From Bradyrhizobium sp. CSA207 (lineage in GTDB: Bacteria > Pseudomonadota > Alphaproteobacteria > Rhizobiales > Xanthobacteraceae): a stretch of 64,000 bases of DNA. The DNA is taken from contig NZ_JAACFT010000023.1 of NCBI RefSeq assembly GCF_029051685.1, positions 62,001 through 126,000 on the forward strand. Direction: 5' to 3'. The notes below the pieces were generated by a model that had not been told where the DNA came from, searched no databases, and saw nothing but the letters and a program-made list of their open reading frames with translations. The translations under genes and the position numbers were made by a program. Below, one piece after another: positions 17,600-25,616 of the stretch (positions are counted from its first letter, which is position 1; each line of letters opens with the position of its first letter).

Positions 17600-18232
17600 T
17601 CAGGCGGCGACGCCCTCGGGCGTCTGCACTACGGTCGCAAGCGAGCTGTGCGTCCCTTTGGTGTCGAACTTGATCGCTCCCGTCGAGTGGATTTCGGCAG
17701 ACGCGATCTCGGCAGCTCGGTGTTCGAAGCCCTCGGGCATCACGACCTGAATGCGATGCGGAGCACCCGTCACCGGATTCCTGATCGGTTCGACTTCCGT
17801 CTCCAACACGCCCTTGGCGACGAGCTTGGCGACCCGTCCGTCCTTGTCGAAGGAAAATTCGAACGGTGCAAAGATCGGATCGTGAATCGTGGTCACGATC
17901 AGGCTGAAAATGTGGAACAGCGTGCCCTCGGCAGAATGCTTGCCGGAAAAAATGTCAAACAGCGCCTGGCGCTGTTCCGGCGTTGCGCGCTCATCAACGA
18001 TCGGCTGCATTTTGCCGTTGCCTTCATGCAGCGCTCCCGGGAAATCGACAGTGACCGCAAAGCACAGGCCGTCAAGCCTGGTCCCCTCGAAATGTCCCTT
18101 GGTGATCCTCATGCCGACCAATCCCTTGCAATAACCCTGGGTCGGCCGAGCATTGAAGTCGCAGGGACAGCCAAACGCGCAATTGCAATTCTTCATCCAT
18201 TCGCCTTCGAGACGCCAATCCGATGCAGCCAT
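17600..18232 (-). CDS. DUF1326 domain protein
   Basis: 210 residues of the DUF1326 family. The conserved N-terminal cysteine motif NCNCAFGCPCDFNARPTQGYC (residues 15-35) is the hallmark and could hold a metal; the remainder is a soluble alpha/beta domain with GKMQPIVDERATPEQR. It forms the well-known but functionally unassigned pair with the DUF2182 membrane protein downstream on the same strand. A metal or thiol chemistry role is inference from the cysteines only. Confidence 0.88.
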   Translation of the reverse strand: MAASDWRLEGEWMKNCNCAFGCPCDFNARPTQGYCKGLVGMRITKGHFEGTRLDGLCFAVTVDFPGALHEGNGKMQPIVDERATPEQRQALFDIFSGKHSAEGTLFHIFSLIVTTIHDPIFAPFEFSFDKDGRVAKLVAKGVLETEVEPIRNPVTGAPHRIQVVMPEGFEHRAAEIASAEIHSTGAIKFDTKGTHSSLATVVQTPEGVAA

Positions 18233-18570
18233 GGTACATCTCCTAATATGAGCAGGGGACGAGGCAGCCGCTTGATAGTTCGTGACGTCGAGAAAGCGCG
18301 CGGGATCGAAATCCGATCAGAAGGCCGGCGTCGCTAGGGAACAGTTGGCGAGCTGCCGTTCGTCGTCCAATGGCGGGGAGCATATCAGCGGCGACCCGGC
18401 GCGTACAGCTTAACGCGTTGCGAGGCCGGCGGCCGAACCCTGGAAATCCATGCCGACCCCGCACGGCATCTCCGAACCGGACCTCCGACCTTCGGCCCCT
18501 GGCAGCCCAGTCGCTTTATGAACCTGGCAGCGGTTCAGCGAGAGGAGTGCCAATTTTTTTCGAGTCGCAT
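18233..18570. other. intergenic region upstream of groES
   Basis: 338 bp between the divergent DUF1326 and groES genes without a credible ORF. GC falls towards groES, with T-runs near 18553 and 18581. A weak inverted pair TGGCA/TGCCA (18525-18529, 18548-18552) is present but does not fit CIRCE spacing. Confidence 0.5.
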
Positions 18571-18598
18571 CTTGAAACCGATTTTTTGCGTTCCTAAA
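18571..18598 (+). promoter_or_regulatory. RpoH (sigma-32)-like promoter of groESL
   Basis: CTTGAA (18571-18576) and CCTAAA (18593-18598) with CTTG followed by 18 bases fit the alphaproteobacterial RpoH pattern CTTG-N17/18-CYTATNT at the -35 and at the first four -10 positions. It would start transcription about 75 bases before the groES ATG, making this operon heat-shock responsive. Match by eye only. Confidence 0.45.
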
Positions 18599-18680
18599 CC
18601 ATTTTTGTCTGTCCGAGCTAGGGCTTCTGCCTCCCTGGCGCGGCACTGTGACAATTCGGTCTTGCAGAATGGAGGAATGC

Positions 18681-18995
18681 ATGCAGTTCCGTCCGCTCCA
18701 CGATCGTGTGGTCGTCAAGCGTATCGAAGCCGAGGAAAAGTCCGCCGGCGGCGTCATCATCCCCGACACGGCCAAAGAGAAACCGCAACAGGGCGAGATT
18801 ATCGCCGTGGGGCCAGGAGGCCGCGACGATACCGGCAAATTGATCCCCATCGACCTGAAGGTCGGTGACCGCGTTCTGTTCGGAAAATGGTCAGGCACCG
18901 AGGTCAAGCTCGATGGGACCGAATATCTCATCATGAAAGAGAGCGACGTCATGGGCGTGCTTGAAGAACCGGCGGCCAAGAAGAAAGCGGCCTGA
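18681..18995 (+). CDS. groES: co-chaperonin GroES
   Basis: 104 residues, standard GroES: MQFRPLHDRVVVKRIEAEEK at the N-terminus, the mobile loop around residues 17-33 (SAGGVIIPDTAKEKPQQG) that docks on GroEL, and GKWSGTEVKLDGTEYLI near the C-terminus. The heptamer caps GroEL in ATP-driven folding. GGAGG is five bases before ATG 18681, fixing the start. groEL follows after 114 bp. An operon separate from other chaperonin loci is expected, since Bradyrhizobium keeps several groESL copies. Confidence 0.97.
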   Translation: MQFRPLHDRVVVKRIEAEEKSAGGVIIPDTAKEKPQQGEIIAVGPGGRDDTGKLIPIDLKVGDRVLFGKWSGTEVKLDGTEYLIMKESDVMGVLEEPAAKKKAA

Positions 18996-19109
18996 CCCGA
19001 CTGAGCCATCGGTCCACCGCATTGAGCGGCCCGGCTCCGGATCCACGGACCGGACCAGATGGCTCCACCAGACTGGGAGAATGCAATGGATCTTTGAGGA
19101 GCTACGAAG

Positions 19110-20750
19110 ATGAGCGCGAAGGAAGTCAGATTCTCCACCGAGGCGCGCGAGAAGATGCTGCGCGGGATCGATATTCTCGCCAATGCGGTGAGAGTGACGC
19201 TCGGCCCGAAGGGCCGCAACGTGGTTATTGAAAAGTCGTTCGGCCCTCCGCGCATCTCCAAGGATGGCGTTACCGTCGCCAAGGAGATCGAACTCGAAGA
19301 CAAGTTCGAGAACATGGGTGCGCAGATGGTGCGCGAGGTCGCATCCAAAACTTCCGACCAGGTCGGCGACGGCACCACCACCGCGACAGTTCTTGCTCAT
19401 GCGATCGTGCACGAAGGCGCCAAGGCGGTTGCCGCGGGCATGAATCCGATGGACCTTAAGCGCGGAATCGATCTCGCGACTGAGGCGGTGGTCAAGGACC
19501 TCAGCAAGAACTCGAGGAAGCTCGTCACCAACGACGAGATCGCCCAGGTGGCTACGATCTCGGCCAACGGCGACGACGAGATCGGCCGCTTCCTGGCCGA
19601 CGCCATGAAGAAGGTCGGCAACGACGGCGTGATCACGGTCGAAGAAGCAAAGTCCCTGCAAACCGAACTCGAAGTCGTGGAAGGTATGCGATTCGACCGC
19701 GGGTACCTCTCGCCTTACTTCGTCACGAATGCCGACAAGATGCGGGTCGAGTTGGAAGACCCGTACATCCTGATCCACGAGAAGAAGTTGTCCGGGCTGC
19801 AACCGCTCTTGCCGCTGCTCGAGTCGGTTGTGCAGTCCGGCAAGCCGTTCCTCATCATCGCCGAGGACATCGAGGGCGAGGCGCTGGCGACACTCGTGGT
19901 GAACAAGCTGCGCGGAGGGCTCAAGGTCGCCGCCGTGAAGGCGCCGGGCTTCGGCGACCGCCGCAAGGCCATGCTGCAGGACATCGCTATCCTCACGGGC
20001 GGCACCTTCATCTCGGAGGATCTGGGCGCCAAGCTCGAGAACGTGACTCTCAACATGCTCGGGCGCGCGAAGAAGGTTGAAATCGACAAGGAGAATACCA
20101 CCATCGTCTCAGGGGCTGGCAAGAAGGCGGACATCGAGGCGCGCGTCAAGCAAATCAAGACCGAGATCGAGGAGACGACGTCGGATTACGACCGTGAGAA
20201 GCTCCAGGAACGGCTTGCCAAGCTCGCAGGCGGCGTTGCGGTCATCCGCGTGGGCGGCGCCACCGAGGTCGAGGTCAAGGAGCGAAAGGATCGGGTCGAC
20301 GACGCGATGCACGCAACCCGCGCTGCGGTCGAAGAAGGCATCCTGCCGGGCGGCGGAGTCGCGCTGCTGCGCGCAGTGAAGGCGCTGGAGCGCTTGAAAC
20401 CGGAGAACGACGACCAACGCTATGGCGTCGAGATCGTCCGCAAGGCGCTTGCCTGGCCGACCCGCCAGATCGCGCGTAACGCAGGCGAAGACGGCTCCAT
20501 CGTCGTCGGGAAGATCCTGGAAAAGGACACCTATGCCTATGGCTTCAATGCGCAGGACGGCGAATACACCAACCTTGTTTCCAAGGGGATCATCGATCCG
20601 ACCAAAGTGGTCCGCTCTGCCTTGCAGGACGCCGCGTCGGTGGCGGGGCTGCTGATCACCACGGAAGCCATGGTCGCCGAGTTGCCAAAGAAGAAAGCCC
20701 AGCCGCCGTCACCAGGCGCCGGAATGAACGACATGGACATCGCCGCATAA
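19110..20750 (+). CDS. groEL: chaperonin GroEL
   Basis: 546 residues, full length, with the ATP-binding motif GDGTTTATVLA (about residue 86-96), LGPKGRNVVIEKSFG near the start, the signature AAVEEGILPGGG (about 405) and the equatorial C-terminus. The tail ends PPSPGAGMNDMDIAA and lacks the GGM-repeat tail seen in many housekeeping GroELs, so this may be one of the specialised paralogues. AGGAGCTACGAAG supplies the ribosome site before ATG 19110. The 216 bp after the stop contain an imperfect GC hairpin (20904-20934) without a T-run. Confidence 0.97.
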   Translation: MSAKEVRFSTEAREKMLRGIDILANAVRVTLGPKGRNVVIEKSFGPPRISKDGVTVAKEIELEDKFENMGAQMVREVASKTSDQVGDGTTTATVLAHAIVHEGAKAVAAGMNPMDLKRGIDLATEAVVKDLSKNSRKLVTNDEIAQVATISANGDDEIGRFLADAMKKVGNDGVITVEEAKSLQTELEVVEGMRFDRGYLSPYFVTNADKMRVELEDPYILIHEKKLSGLQPLLPLLESVVQSGKPFLIIAEDIEGEALATLVVNKLRGGLKVAAVKAPGFGDRRKAMLQDIAILTGGTFISEDLGAKLENVTLNMLGRAKKVEIDKENTTIVSGAGKKADIEARVKQIKTEIEETTSDYDREKLQERLAKLAGGVAVIRVGGATEVEVKERKDRVDDAMHATRAAVEEGILPGGGVALLRAVKALERLKPENDDQRYGVEIVRKALAWPTRQIARNAGEDGSIVVGKILEKDTYAYGFNAQDGEYTNLVSKGIIDPTKVVRSALQDAASVAGLLITTEAMVAELPKKKAQPPSPGAGMNDMDIAA

Positions 20751-20966
20751 GGGAAGGAAGTCACAAGCTGAGGTGGCGAGGTACGCGACAGACGACGGCT
20801 GGGCACGTCGGATCGGAAGGTGTCGGGAGTAAAGGTGCGAAATGAGCATGCATCGCCTGATGAATCTGCGACACCCGCCACATTTGCAGCGCAAAGAAGA
20901 AGAGCGGGAGACGGCATTCGATCCGTCCTCCCGGCCTTGCAGACCGTTCGCGTGGAGATTTCTATC

Positions 20967-21865
20967 TCATCGTTCTCGGGTGAACCGGGGCAGCGATGCG
21001 ACTGCCAATGCGCCGAACACGAGACAGGCCGACATCATCCAAAGTGCGATACGGTAGCTGCCGTAGGAATCGAAGAGATGGCCGCCGCCTGAGGCAGCGA
21101 CATTCCAGTGTCGCGCAGGGGAACCATGTGAACGACGAGACCCGAGATTGCCGCAGCGACCGCAATGAAGCCGATCGCGATCGTCCAGAACTCGCGCGAC
21201 TTCAGGGCAGCCGCCCGATCGAGCCCTTCGGCCGGCTGTCCCCGCGGCGCAGCCGCGCCCTCCGCACCGCGAAAACCCATCAAGACGAGCGGCCAAGCCA
21301 GGGCCGCGGCAATGGCGAGAAGCCGAAAGGCCGCGCGCCATCCCGACGCCCCGATAGTGGCGGCCAGCGCCGGAGGAAGGACGAGCGCGGCGATGCCCGT
21401 GCCGGCGAGCACGAGCCCCAGCGCGAACCCGCGCGAGGACGTAAAGTTGCCGTTCACGACGCGCGTATAGATGACCGGCGTCGTGCCGCCACCGACGCTG
21501 CCAGCCGCGAAAAACAACGCGTAGAGTGCTGGCAACGAGTTATCGAGATTGCAAAGCCCGACCATCGTCTGGGCCAGCATCGGAATCGACACGAGCGCGA
21601 CGATCCGGGCTCCGTAGCGATCGATCAGCCAGCCGACGACGGGACCCGAGATCACGAAGCCCAAGGTGAGATAGGTCAGGGCACCGGAGATCTGCCCCCG
21701 ATTCCATCCGAACTCGCGCTGGAACGGCTCAAAGAACACGCCGATGCTGTAGAATAGCAGCGAGGCGGCACCCACAGCAATGCCGAAGAGCGACGTGACC
21801 AGAACGAACCAGCCTTCGCCGATCTCACGTTTCGATACTTTTGGCGATTCCCCTACAATGGTCAC
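20967..21865 (-). pseudogene. MFS transporter with internal deletion and frameshift
   Basis: The 5' part (21865 to about 21080) encodes a normal MFS N-half: EGWFVLVTSLFGIAVGAASLL, the loop-2 motif GWLIDRYGARIV and seven helices. After DTGMSLPQAA the original frame ends within 17 residues, while the next frame continues directly with GGHLFDSYGSYRIALWMMS and reaches a normal MFS C-terminus (LPRFTRER, stop at 20967). About 100-120 residues covering helices 8-11 are missing at the junction near 21080-21090. So the gene is decayed by one deletion that also shifted the frame. GTG 21865 with GGAGGGAGGA upstream is the likely original start. It lies next to a GntR regulator and an MBL hydrolase. Confidence 0.85.
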
Positions 21866-21924
21866 AGCTCCTCCCTCCACTTTCTTGGTGATTACTAGAC
21901 TACGCCCGCCGGCTTCGAACTCAT

Positions 21925-22563
21925 TCAGGCGGGCAGTTTTCCGTAGATGTCCTCATAGGTCCGTTGGAGATGCGCCGAGAGCTTTGCTACGGCCGTGTTG
22001 CCCGACCGCGACAGCACCGCCTCGGCCAACTGTTCGTGTTCGGCAACGAAATCCTCGGCGCCCATGGCGGTGGCGAGCATGATCGTTCGATAGCGGAACG
22101 CCTGGTCATAGAGCTGGGCGGCAAGGTCCATCATTCGCGGCGAACCGCATCCCGCGATGAGGCTCGCATGAAAGCCCTTATGGACGAGGTTCAGATCGGG
22201 CGAATCTCTGAGAACCTTGCTGCGCCCGACGATGCGCTTGAGCTGATGCAGTGAGGAGACGATTTCTCCTTCCCATGTTCCGCCGCCCATCCGCATCGAA
22301 CGTCGAAGCGCCGCACTCTCCAGGGCAACTCGCGTCATCGTGATATCAGCCAGATCGTCCGCGCCGATGGGCGCCACACGGAAGCCACGTTGCCCGACCG
22401 CGACGACCAGCTCCCGCGACACAAGGCGGGAGAGAGCCTCACGCATCGGCGTCTGACTGACACCGAACTCCTTGGCGCCGGATGAACTCCTGATCTTCTT
22501 CGCGATCGGATATCTCGGCACGAAAGTCGCAAATGACTCCATCCAGGTCACTCCGATGAGCAT
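21925..22563 (-). CDS. GntR/FadR-family regulator with abnormal N-terminus
   Basis: 212 residues. The C-terminal FCD effector domain is normal (ADITMTRVALESAALRR, LNLVHKGFHASLIAGC, AEHEQLAEAVLSR with metal-site-type His residues). The recognition helix and wing are also present (KEFGVSQTPMREALSRL, GQRGFRVAPI). However, the helix that normally precedes them, with an LPPGxxL turn, is missing: residues 1-30 do not look like a GntR start in any of the three frames. Either the gene has lost its 5' end or it starts at an internal codon as a defective wHTH protein. The neighbouring MFS gene is also broken, so the cluster may be decaying. Confidence 0.65.
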   Translation of the reverse strand: MLIGVTWMESFATFVPRYPIAKKIRSSSGAKEFGVSQTPMREALSRLVSRELVVAVGQRGFRVAPIGADDLADITMTRVALESAALRRSMRMGGGTWEGEIVSSLHQLKRIVGRSKVLRDSPDLNLVHKGFHASLIAGCGSPRMMDLAAQLYDQAFRYRTIMLATAMGAEDFVAEHEQLAEAVLSRSGNTAVAKLSAHLQRTYEDIYGKLPA

Positions 22564-22791
22564 CGTCGACGTCGCGTCTCTGCTGGGTATTCCCGGGAAA
22601 CGGTCCGTCGCAAGACCATTCGTCTCGTGAATCTCGACTACGTCGAGAGCACCTCGGCCTGTTCGTCAAGGAGCTCAACGTCTGGCGCCAAATGCTGGAG
22701 CGCGCCGTCTCGTGACCAGGCAGCGGTTCCGGCGAATGGTTGCAGGACACAAACTGCGCGGGCGCGTCGCGCGATCGTTAGGAGTTGATAG

Positions 22792-23790
22792 ATGGCGAAT
22801 CGGCCTTACGAGAAGGGTCTGCATGATCTTGGCAACGGGTGCTTTGCCTGGCTGGTCCCGGACGGATCGTGGGGCTACAGCAATGCCGGTCTGATCGTCG
22901 ACAGCGGCGAGACGCTGCTGGTCGACACCCTGTTCGACCTCAAGTCGACTCGGGAAATGCTCGACCAGATGCACCGCCAAGTGCCGGCCTCGGGCACCAT
23001 CGGCACGCTCGTCAACACACACGCGAACGGAGATCACACGTTCGGAAATCAGCTCGTGCGGGGCGCGCGGATCGTGGCGACCAGCAAGTGCCGCGACGAG
23101 ATGCTGGAGCGGCCGCCCGAATTCTTCCGTAACCTTTTCGGCGCCTGGCGCGCGCTGGGAGATGCCGGCGCCTTCATGCACGAAGTCATGGGCAGCCGGT
23201 TCGACTTGTCGGACATCGTGGCCGCTCCTCCGACGACCACATTCGATGGATCGCTCTCGCTCAATGTGGGAAACAAGTCAGTGGAGCTGATCGAAGTCGG
23301 TCCCGCGCACACACCGGGGGACCTGCTGGTCCACGTGCCACAGGACAGGACAGTGTTCACCGGTGATATCATGTTCGTGAAAGGTCACCCGATCGTCTGG
23401 GCCGGCCCGATCTCGAACTGGATCGCCGCCTGCGACAGGATCCTGTCCAGGGACGTCGAGACGATCGTGCCCGGACACGGCGCCATCACCGACAGGAACG
23501 GCGTGCGGGAGCTGAAGTGTTACCTTGAATACGTACTCGTCGAGGCCAGAAAGCGCTATGACGCCGGCATGAACGATGAGGAGGCGGCGAACGATATTTC
23601 AATGGAGCGGTTCAAGGACTGGGGTGAGCCGGAGCGGCTCGTCGTCAACGTCGACGCCGCCTATCGCGAGTTCGAGGGACAGGGCGGAATGCCGGATCCC
23701 ATGCGCCTGTTCGGTCTCATGGCCAAGGCTCATTTCGCACGAAATGGCTGCCCGGCCTGCAAGGGAAGCTCAGTCGTCCACACGCATTGA
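22792..23790 (+). CDS. MBL-fold metallo-hydrolase
   Basis: 332 residues of the metallo-beta-lactamase superfamily. Metal ligands are readable: TH-x-N-x-DH at 76-82 (His77, Asp81, His82; the second His of HxHxDH is replaced by Asn79), HTPGD, FTGDIMF and PGHG. This resembles the glyoxalase II / lactonase-like hydrolase branch. A CPAC pair near the C-terminus (NGCPACKGS) is unusual. AGGAG ten bases before ATG 22792 marks the start. It is divergent from the GntR gene, which may control it. Substrate not predictable. Confidence 0.85.
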   Translation: MANRPYEKGLHDLGNGCFAWLVPDGSWGYSNAGLIVDSGETLLVDTLFDLKSTREMLDQMHRQVPASGTIGTLVNTHANGDHTFGNQLVRGARIVATSKCRDEMLERPPEFFRNLFGAWRALGDAGAFMHEVMGSRFDLSDIVAAPPTTTFDGSLSLNVGNKSVELIEVGPAHTPGDLLVHVPQDRTVFTGDIMFVKGHPIVWAGPISNWIAACDRILSRDVETIVPGHGAITDRNGVRELKCYLEYVLVEARKRYDAGMNDEEAANDISMERFKDWGEPERLVVNVDAAYREFEGQGGMPDPMRLFGLMAKAHFARNGCPACKGSSVVHTH

Positions 23791-23904
23791 CCCCTTCTCG
23801 ACCGGCTCGATGACATACCCGGGACCGAGCCAAACCTGGCGCGTGGGACGTAAGAGGAATTCATACACGTCAGCCTCCTCCGACTGGCTGATCTCGAATG
23901 CCAT
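23770..23904 (-). CDS. possible 44-aa protein overlapping the MBL 3' end
   Basis: A short minus-strand frame starting MAFEISQSEEADVYEFLLRP and ending VEKGSMRVDD overlaps the last 21 bp of the MBL gene convergently. Third positions are GC-rich and the protein is not low complexity, so it may be a real small protein or the end of an eroded gene. No family recognised and no strong ribosome site. Confidence 0.25.
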   Translation of the reverse strand: MAFEISQSEEADVYEFLLRPTRQVWLGPGYVIEPVEKGSMRVDD

Positions 23905-24285
23905 CAGTTTCCGCCTATCGAGTACGCCTTGTTCAGGAAATACTCACGGTTTCCCGTCGCGGCTTCGGCGTACTGGTCAATCGCCACGGTCTTGTGCGGA
24001 GACGGCAACGCGCGGTGTGGCGGACCCCGCAGTCCAGCCACTCACAATGCCATCGCACAAAACCGTGGTTTAGTTAGCGCACAAAAGCGAAGCGTGGTGC
24101 GCCATTCAGAATAAAGTTGCGAACTCTTCTATCGTTGAATTAATGATATAATTTCCACGCCGGTCAAGCAACGACGCATGCGCTTACTCAGAACACCGGC
24201 TTCTGTCTGATCGGCCCCTTCCAAATCCTGGATGCGCAGCACGCGAGACCAATCCGAACCAGATATCCCCGTGAACGGTGGTGTG
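23905..24285. other. AT-richer 381-bp gap holding direct repeat copy A
   Basis: No credible gene. GC content is visibly lower than in the surrounding genes, particularly at 24095-24160. The region contains copy A of the 60-bp direct repeat and ends at the LacI regulator's stop. Confidence 0.6.
24095..24154 (+). repeat. 60-bp direct repeat, copy A
   Basis: Aligned without gaps to 32585-32644 in the same orientation, 48 of 60 bases are identical, including the first 21 (TGGTGCGCCATTCAGAATAA onward), GAACTC, and a TATAATTT end. GGTGCGCCA equals the 3' end, CCA included, of a tRNA-Arg type as I recall it (ending CGGGTGCGCCA), so this may be an attachment-site remnant. The two copies bracket the LacI/ABC/GH31 module. 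Confidence 0.8.
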
Positions 24286-25269
24286 TCAGCCGAACTTGTA
24301 GGGAAGCAGGCGTTCGCCAAAAGGTTCGCCTCGCCAGATTAATTGCAGCCCCGAGACGATCTCCGCCCCGTAGACGGCGTAGGGAATTTCGATCGACTTC
24401 AGCCAGGGTGCGACCCACTTGTTAAGTGGCGTGCCGTCGATGCTGACCAGTTCGCAATCGCCAGGGATTTTCAAGCCGCATTCAAGCGCGCGCCGATTCA
24501 CGCCGTAGGCAATTTGGTCGCTCACACAGAGAATGGCGTCCGGCCTGTCGCGGTCGTCGAAAATTCGCGCGCCGGCATCGTAGCCGACCTGGAGGTGCGA
24601 TCGTCCCTCCCCGTCGGCCCGGACGATCGCCTCGTCGGACCATCCACGCTCCCGCAGTCTGGCGAGGAAGCCCGATACACGGTCCCGCGATGCGGACGAA
24701 CTCAGTCGCGGAAAAACAACGGCTGGGGCGCGCCGACCGAGATCGGCGAAATAATCGGCAACGGCAGCACCCGCTGCGCAATCGTCGATTCCGACGAACG
24801 GGCCACTACCGCTCGGATTTCGACGATTCACGAACACCGTCGGCGCGCCCGAGGTGGAAAGTTCGCTCAATCCGGGGCTCGGCACCGCCGCGACGAGGAC
24901 ATAGCCGCGCACCATCTGGGCCCGCATCGCAAAGAGATACTCGTCCTGAAGCTCGGCGCGGTCATGGGTGTCGCAGAGGATCATCACGTAGCCGGCTTCG
25001 CGCAGCGCGGTTTCGGTGGAACTTGCGATGGTCGCCATCGCCGGATTGTCGAGATTGGCCGCGATCATTGCCACGAGCTGACTTTGGCCGCGCTGGAGCG
25101 CGCGTCCCACTGGATTTGGCCGGTAGCCAACCGCCTCAATCGCATCGAGCACCCGCGCCACCGTGGCCGGTGAGGCGCGGCGCGTCTGGCCGTTGACGAT
25201 CCGCGATACAGTCGAAACCGAAACGCCGGCGCGGGCCGCAACCGTGGCAAGTGAGACGTCTTCCCGCAT
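24286..25269 (-). CDS. LacI-family transcriptional regulator of the sugar module
   Basis: About 327 residues. The LacI-type helix-turn-helix is at residues 6-25 (SLATVAARAGVSVSTVSRIV) with the hinge (PNPVGRALQRGQ), followed by a periplasmic-binding-protein-like ligand domain (VAMIAANLDNPAMATI ... DAILCVSDQIAYGV). It should bind the perfect palindrome at 25386-25403 in the divergent promoter and be released by a sugar imported by the adjacent ABC system. I start at ATG 25269, which has AAGGGAGG just upstream, though the spacing is short; ATG 25305 is the alternative. Confidence 0.9.
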   Translation of the reverse strand: MREDVSLATVAARAGVSVSTVSRIVNGQTRRASPATVARVLDAIEAVGYRPNPVGRALQRGQSQLVAMIAANLDNPAMATIASSTETALREAGYVMILCDTHDRAELQDEYLFAMRAQMVRGYVLVAAVPSPGLSELSTSGAPTVFVNRRNPSGSGPFVGIDDCAAGAAVADYFADLGRRAPAVVFPRLSSSASRDRVSGFLARLRERGWSDEAIVRADGEGRSHLQVGYDAGARIFDDRDRPDAILCVSDQIAYGVNRRALECGLKIPGDCELVSIDGTPLNKWVAPWLKSIEIPYAVYGAEIVSGLQLIWRGEPFGERLLPYKFG

Positions 25270-25377
25270 CGGCCTCCCTTGGGTCTGATCCGACTGTCTT
25301 TTCATAGTTATCCGGAGCGTCCACTGTCGAGGTTTCCCCGACCATCCCCCAAAGGCAAGGACCAGTCTGAATGAAGA

Positions 25378-25407
25378 TTGACAGATTGGCAAACGTTTGC
25401 CAAAGAT
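25378..25407 (+). promoter_or_regulatory. putative promoter of the ABC/GH31 operon
   Basis: A perfect -35 hexamer TTGACA (25378-25383) is followed 18 bp later by a weak -10 AAAGAT (25402-25407). The LacI-type operator fills the spacer exactly, so repressor and RNA polymerase could not bind together. The -10 matches only three of six positions. Confidence 0.4.
25386..25403. promoter_or_regulatory. LacI-family operator, perfect 18-bp palindrome
   Basis: TTGGCAAACGTTTGCCAA is a perfect palindrome with the central CG typical of LacI-family sites. It lies between the divergent LacI gene and the binding-protein gene, and is the obvious operator for both repression of the operon and autoregulation. 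Confidence 0.85.
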
Positions 25408-25616
25408 GTTTTTGTCGTTGCGACAGGGGATGTCGGTTTATCCACCCTGTTGTCCTTTCTGTGGATAACGCGCCCCAACTCGTGAGTAAGGCATCCGACC
25501 TGAGCAGGTGCCGACATTGAAGGAAACGCCTGCGCTAAGGATCCGTCCGAGAACGGACCCGTGCAACAAATCTCGCGCGGACCCATCGGGTCGGCGAGCG
25601 GAGAGGAGATTCGACC

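Noticed and set aside
18525..18552. CIRCE-like element before groES
   Set aside because: Only TGGCA/TGCCA pair and the spacing (18 against 15) is wrong.
20842..21057. 71-codon plus-strand ORF after groEL
   Set aside because: Runs into the MFS pseudogene antisense and has no recognisable content, although a weak purine-rich site precedes it.
25460..25468. perfect DnaA box TGTGGATAA
   Set aside because: Single box without clustering or AT-rich unwinding region; chance occurrence is likely.
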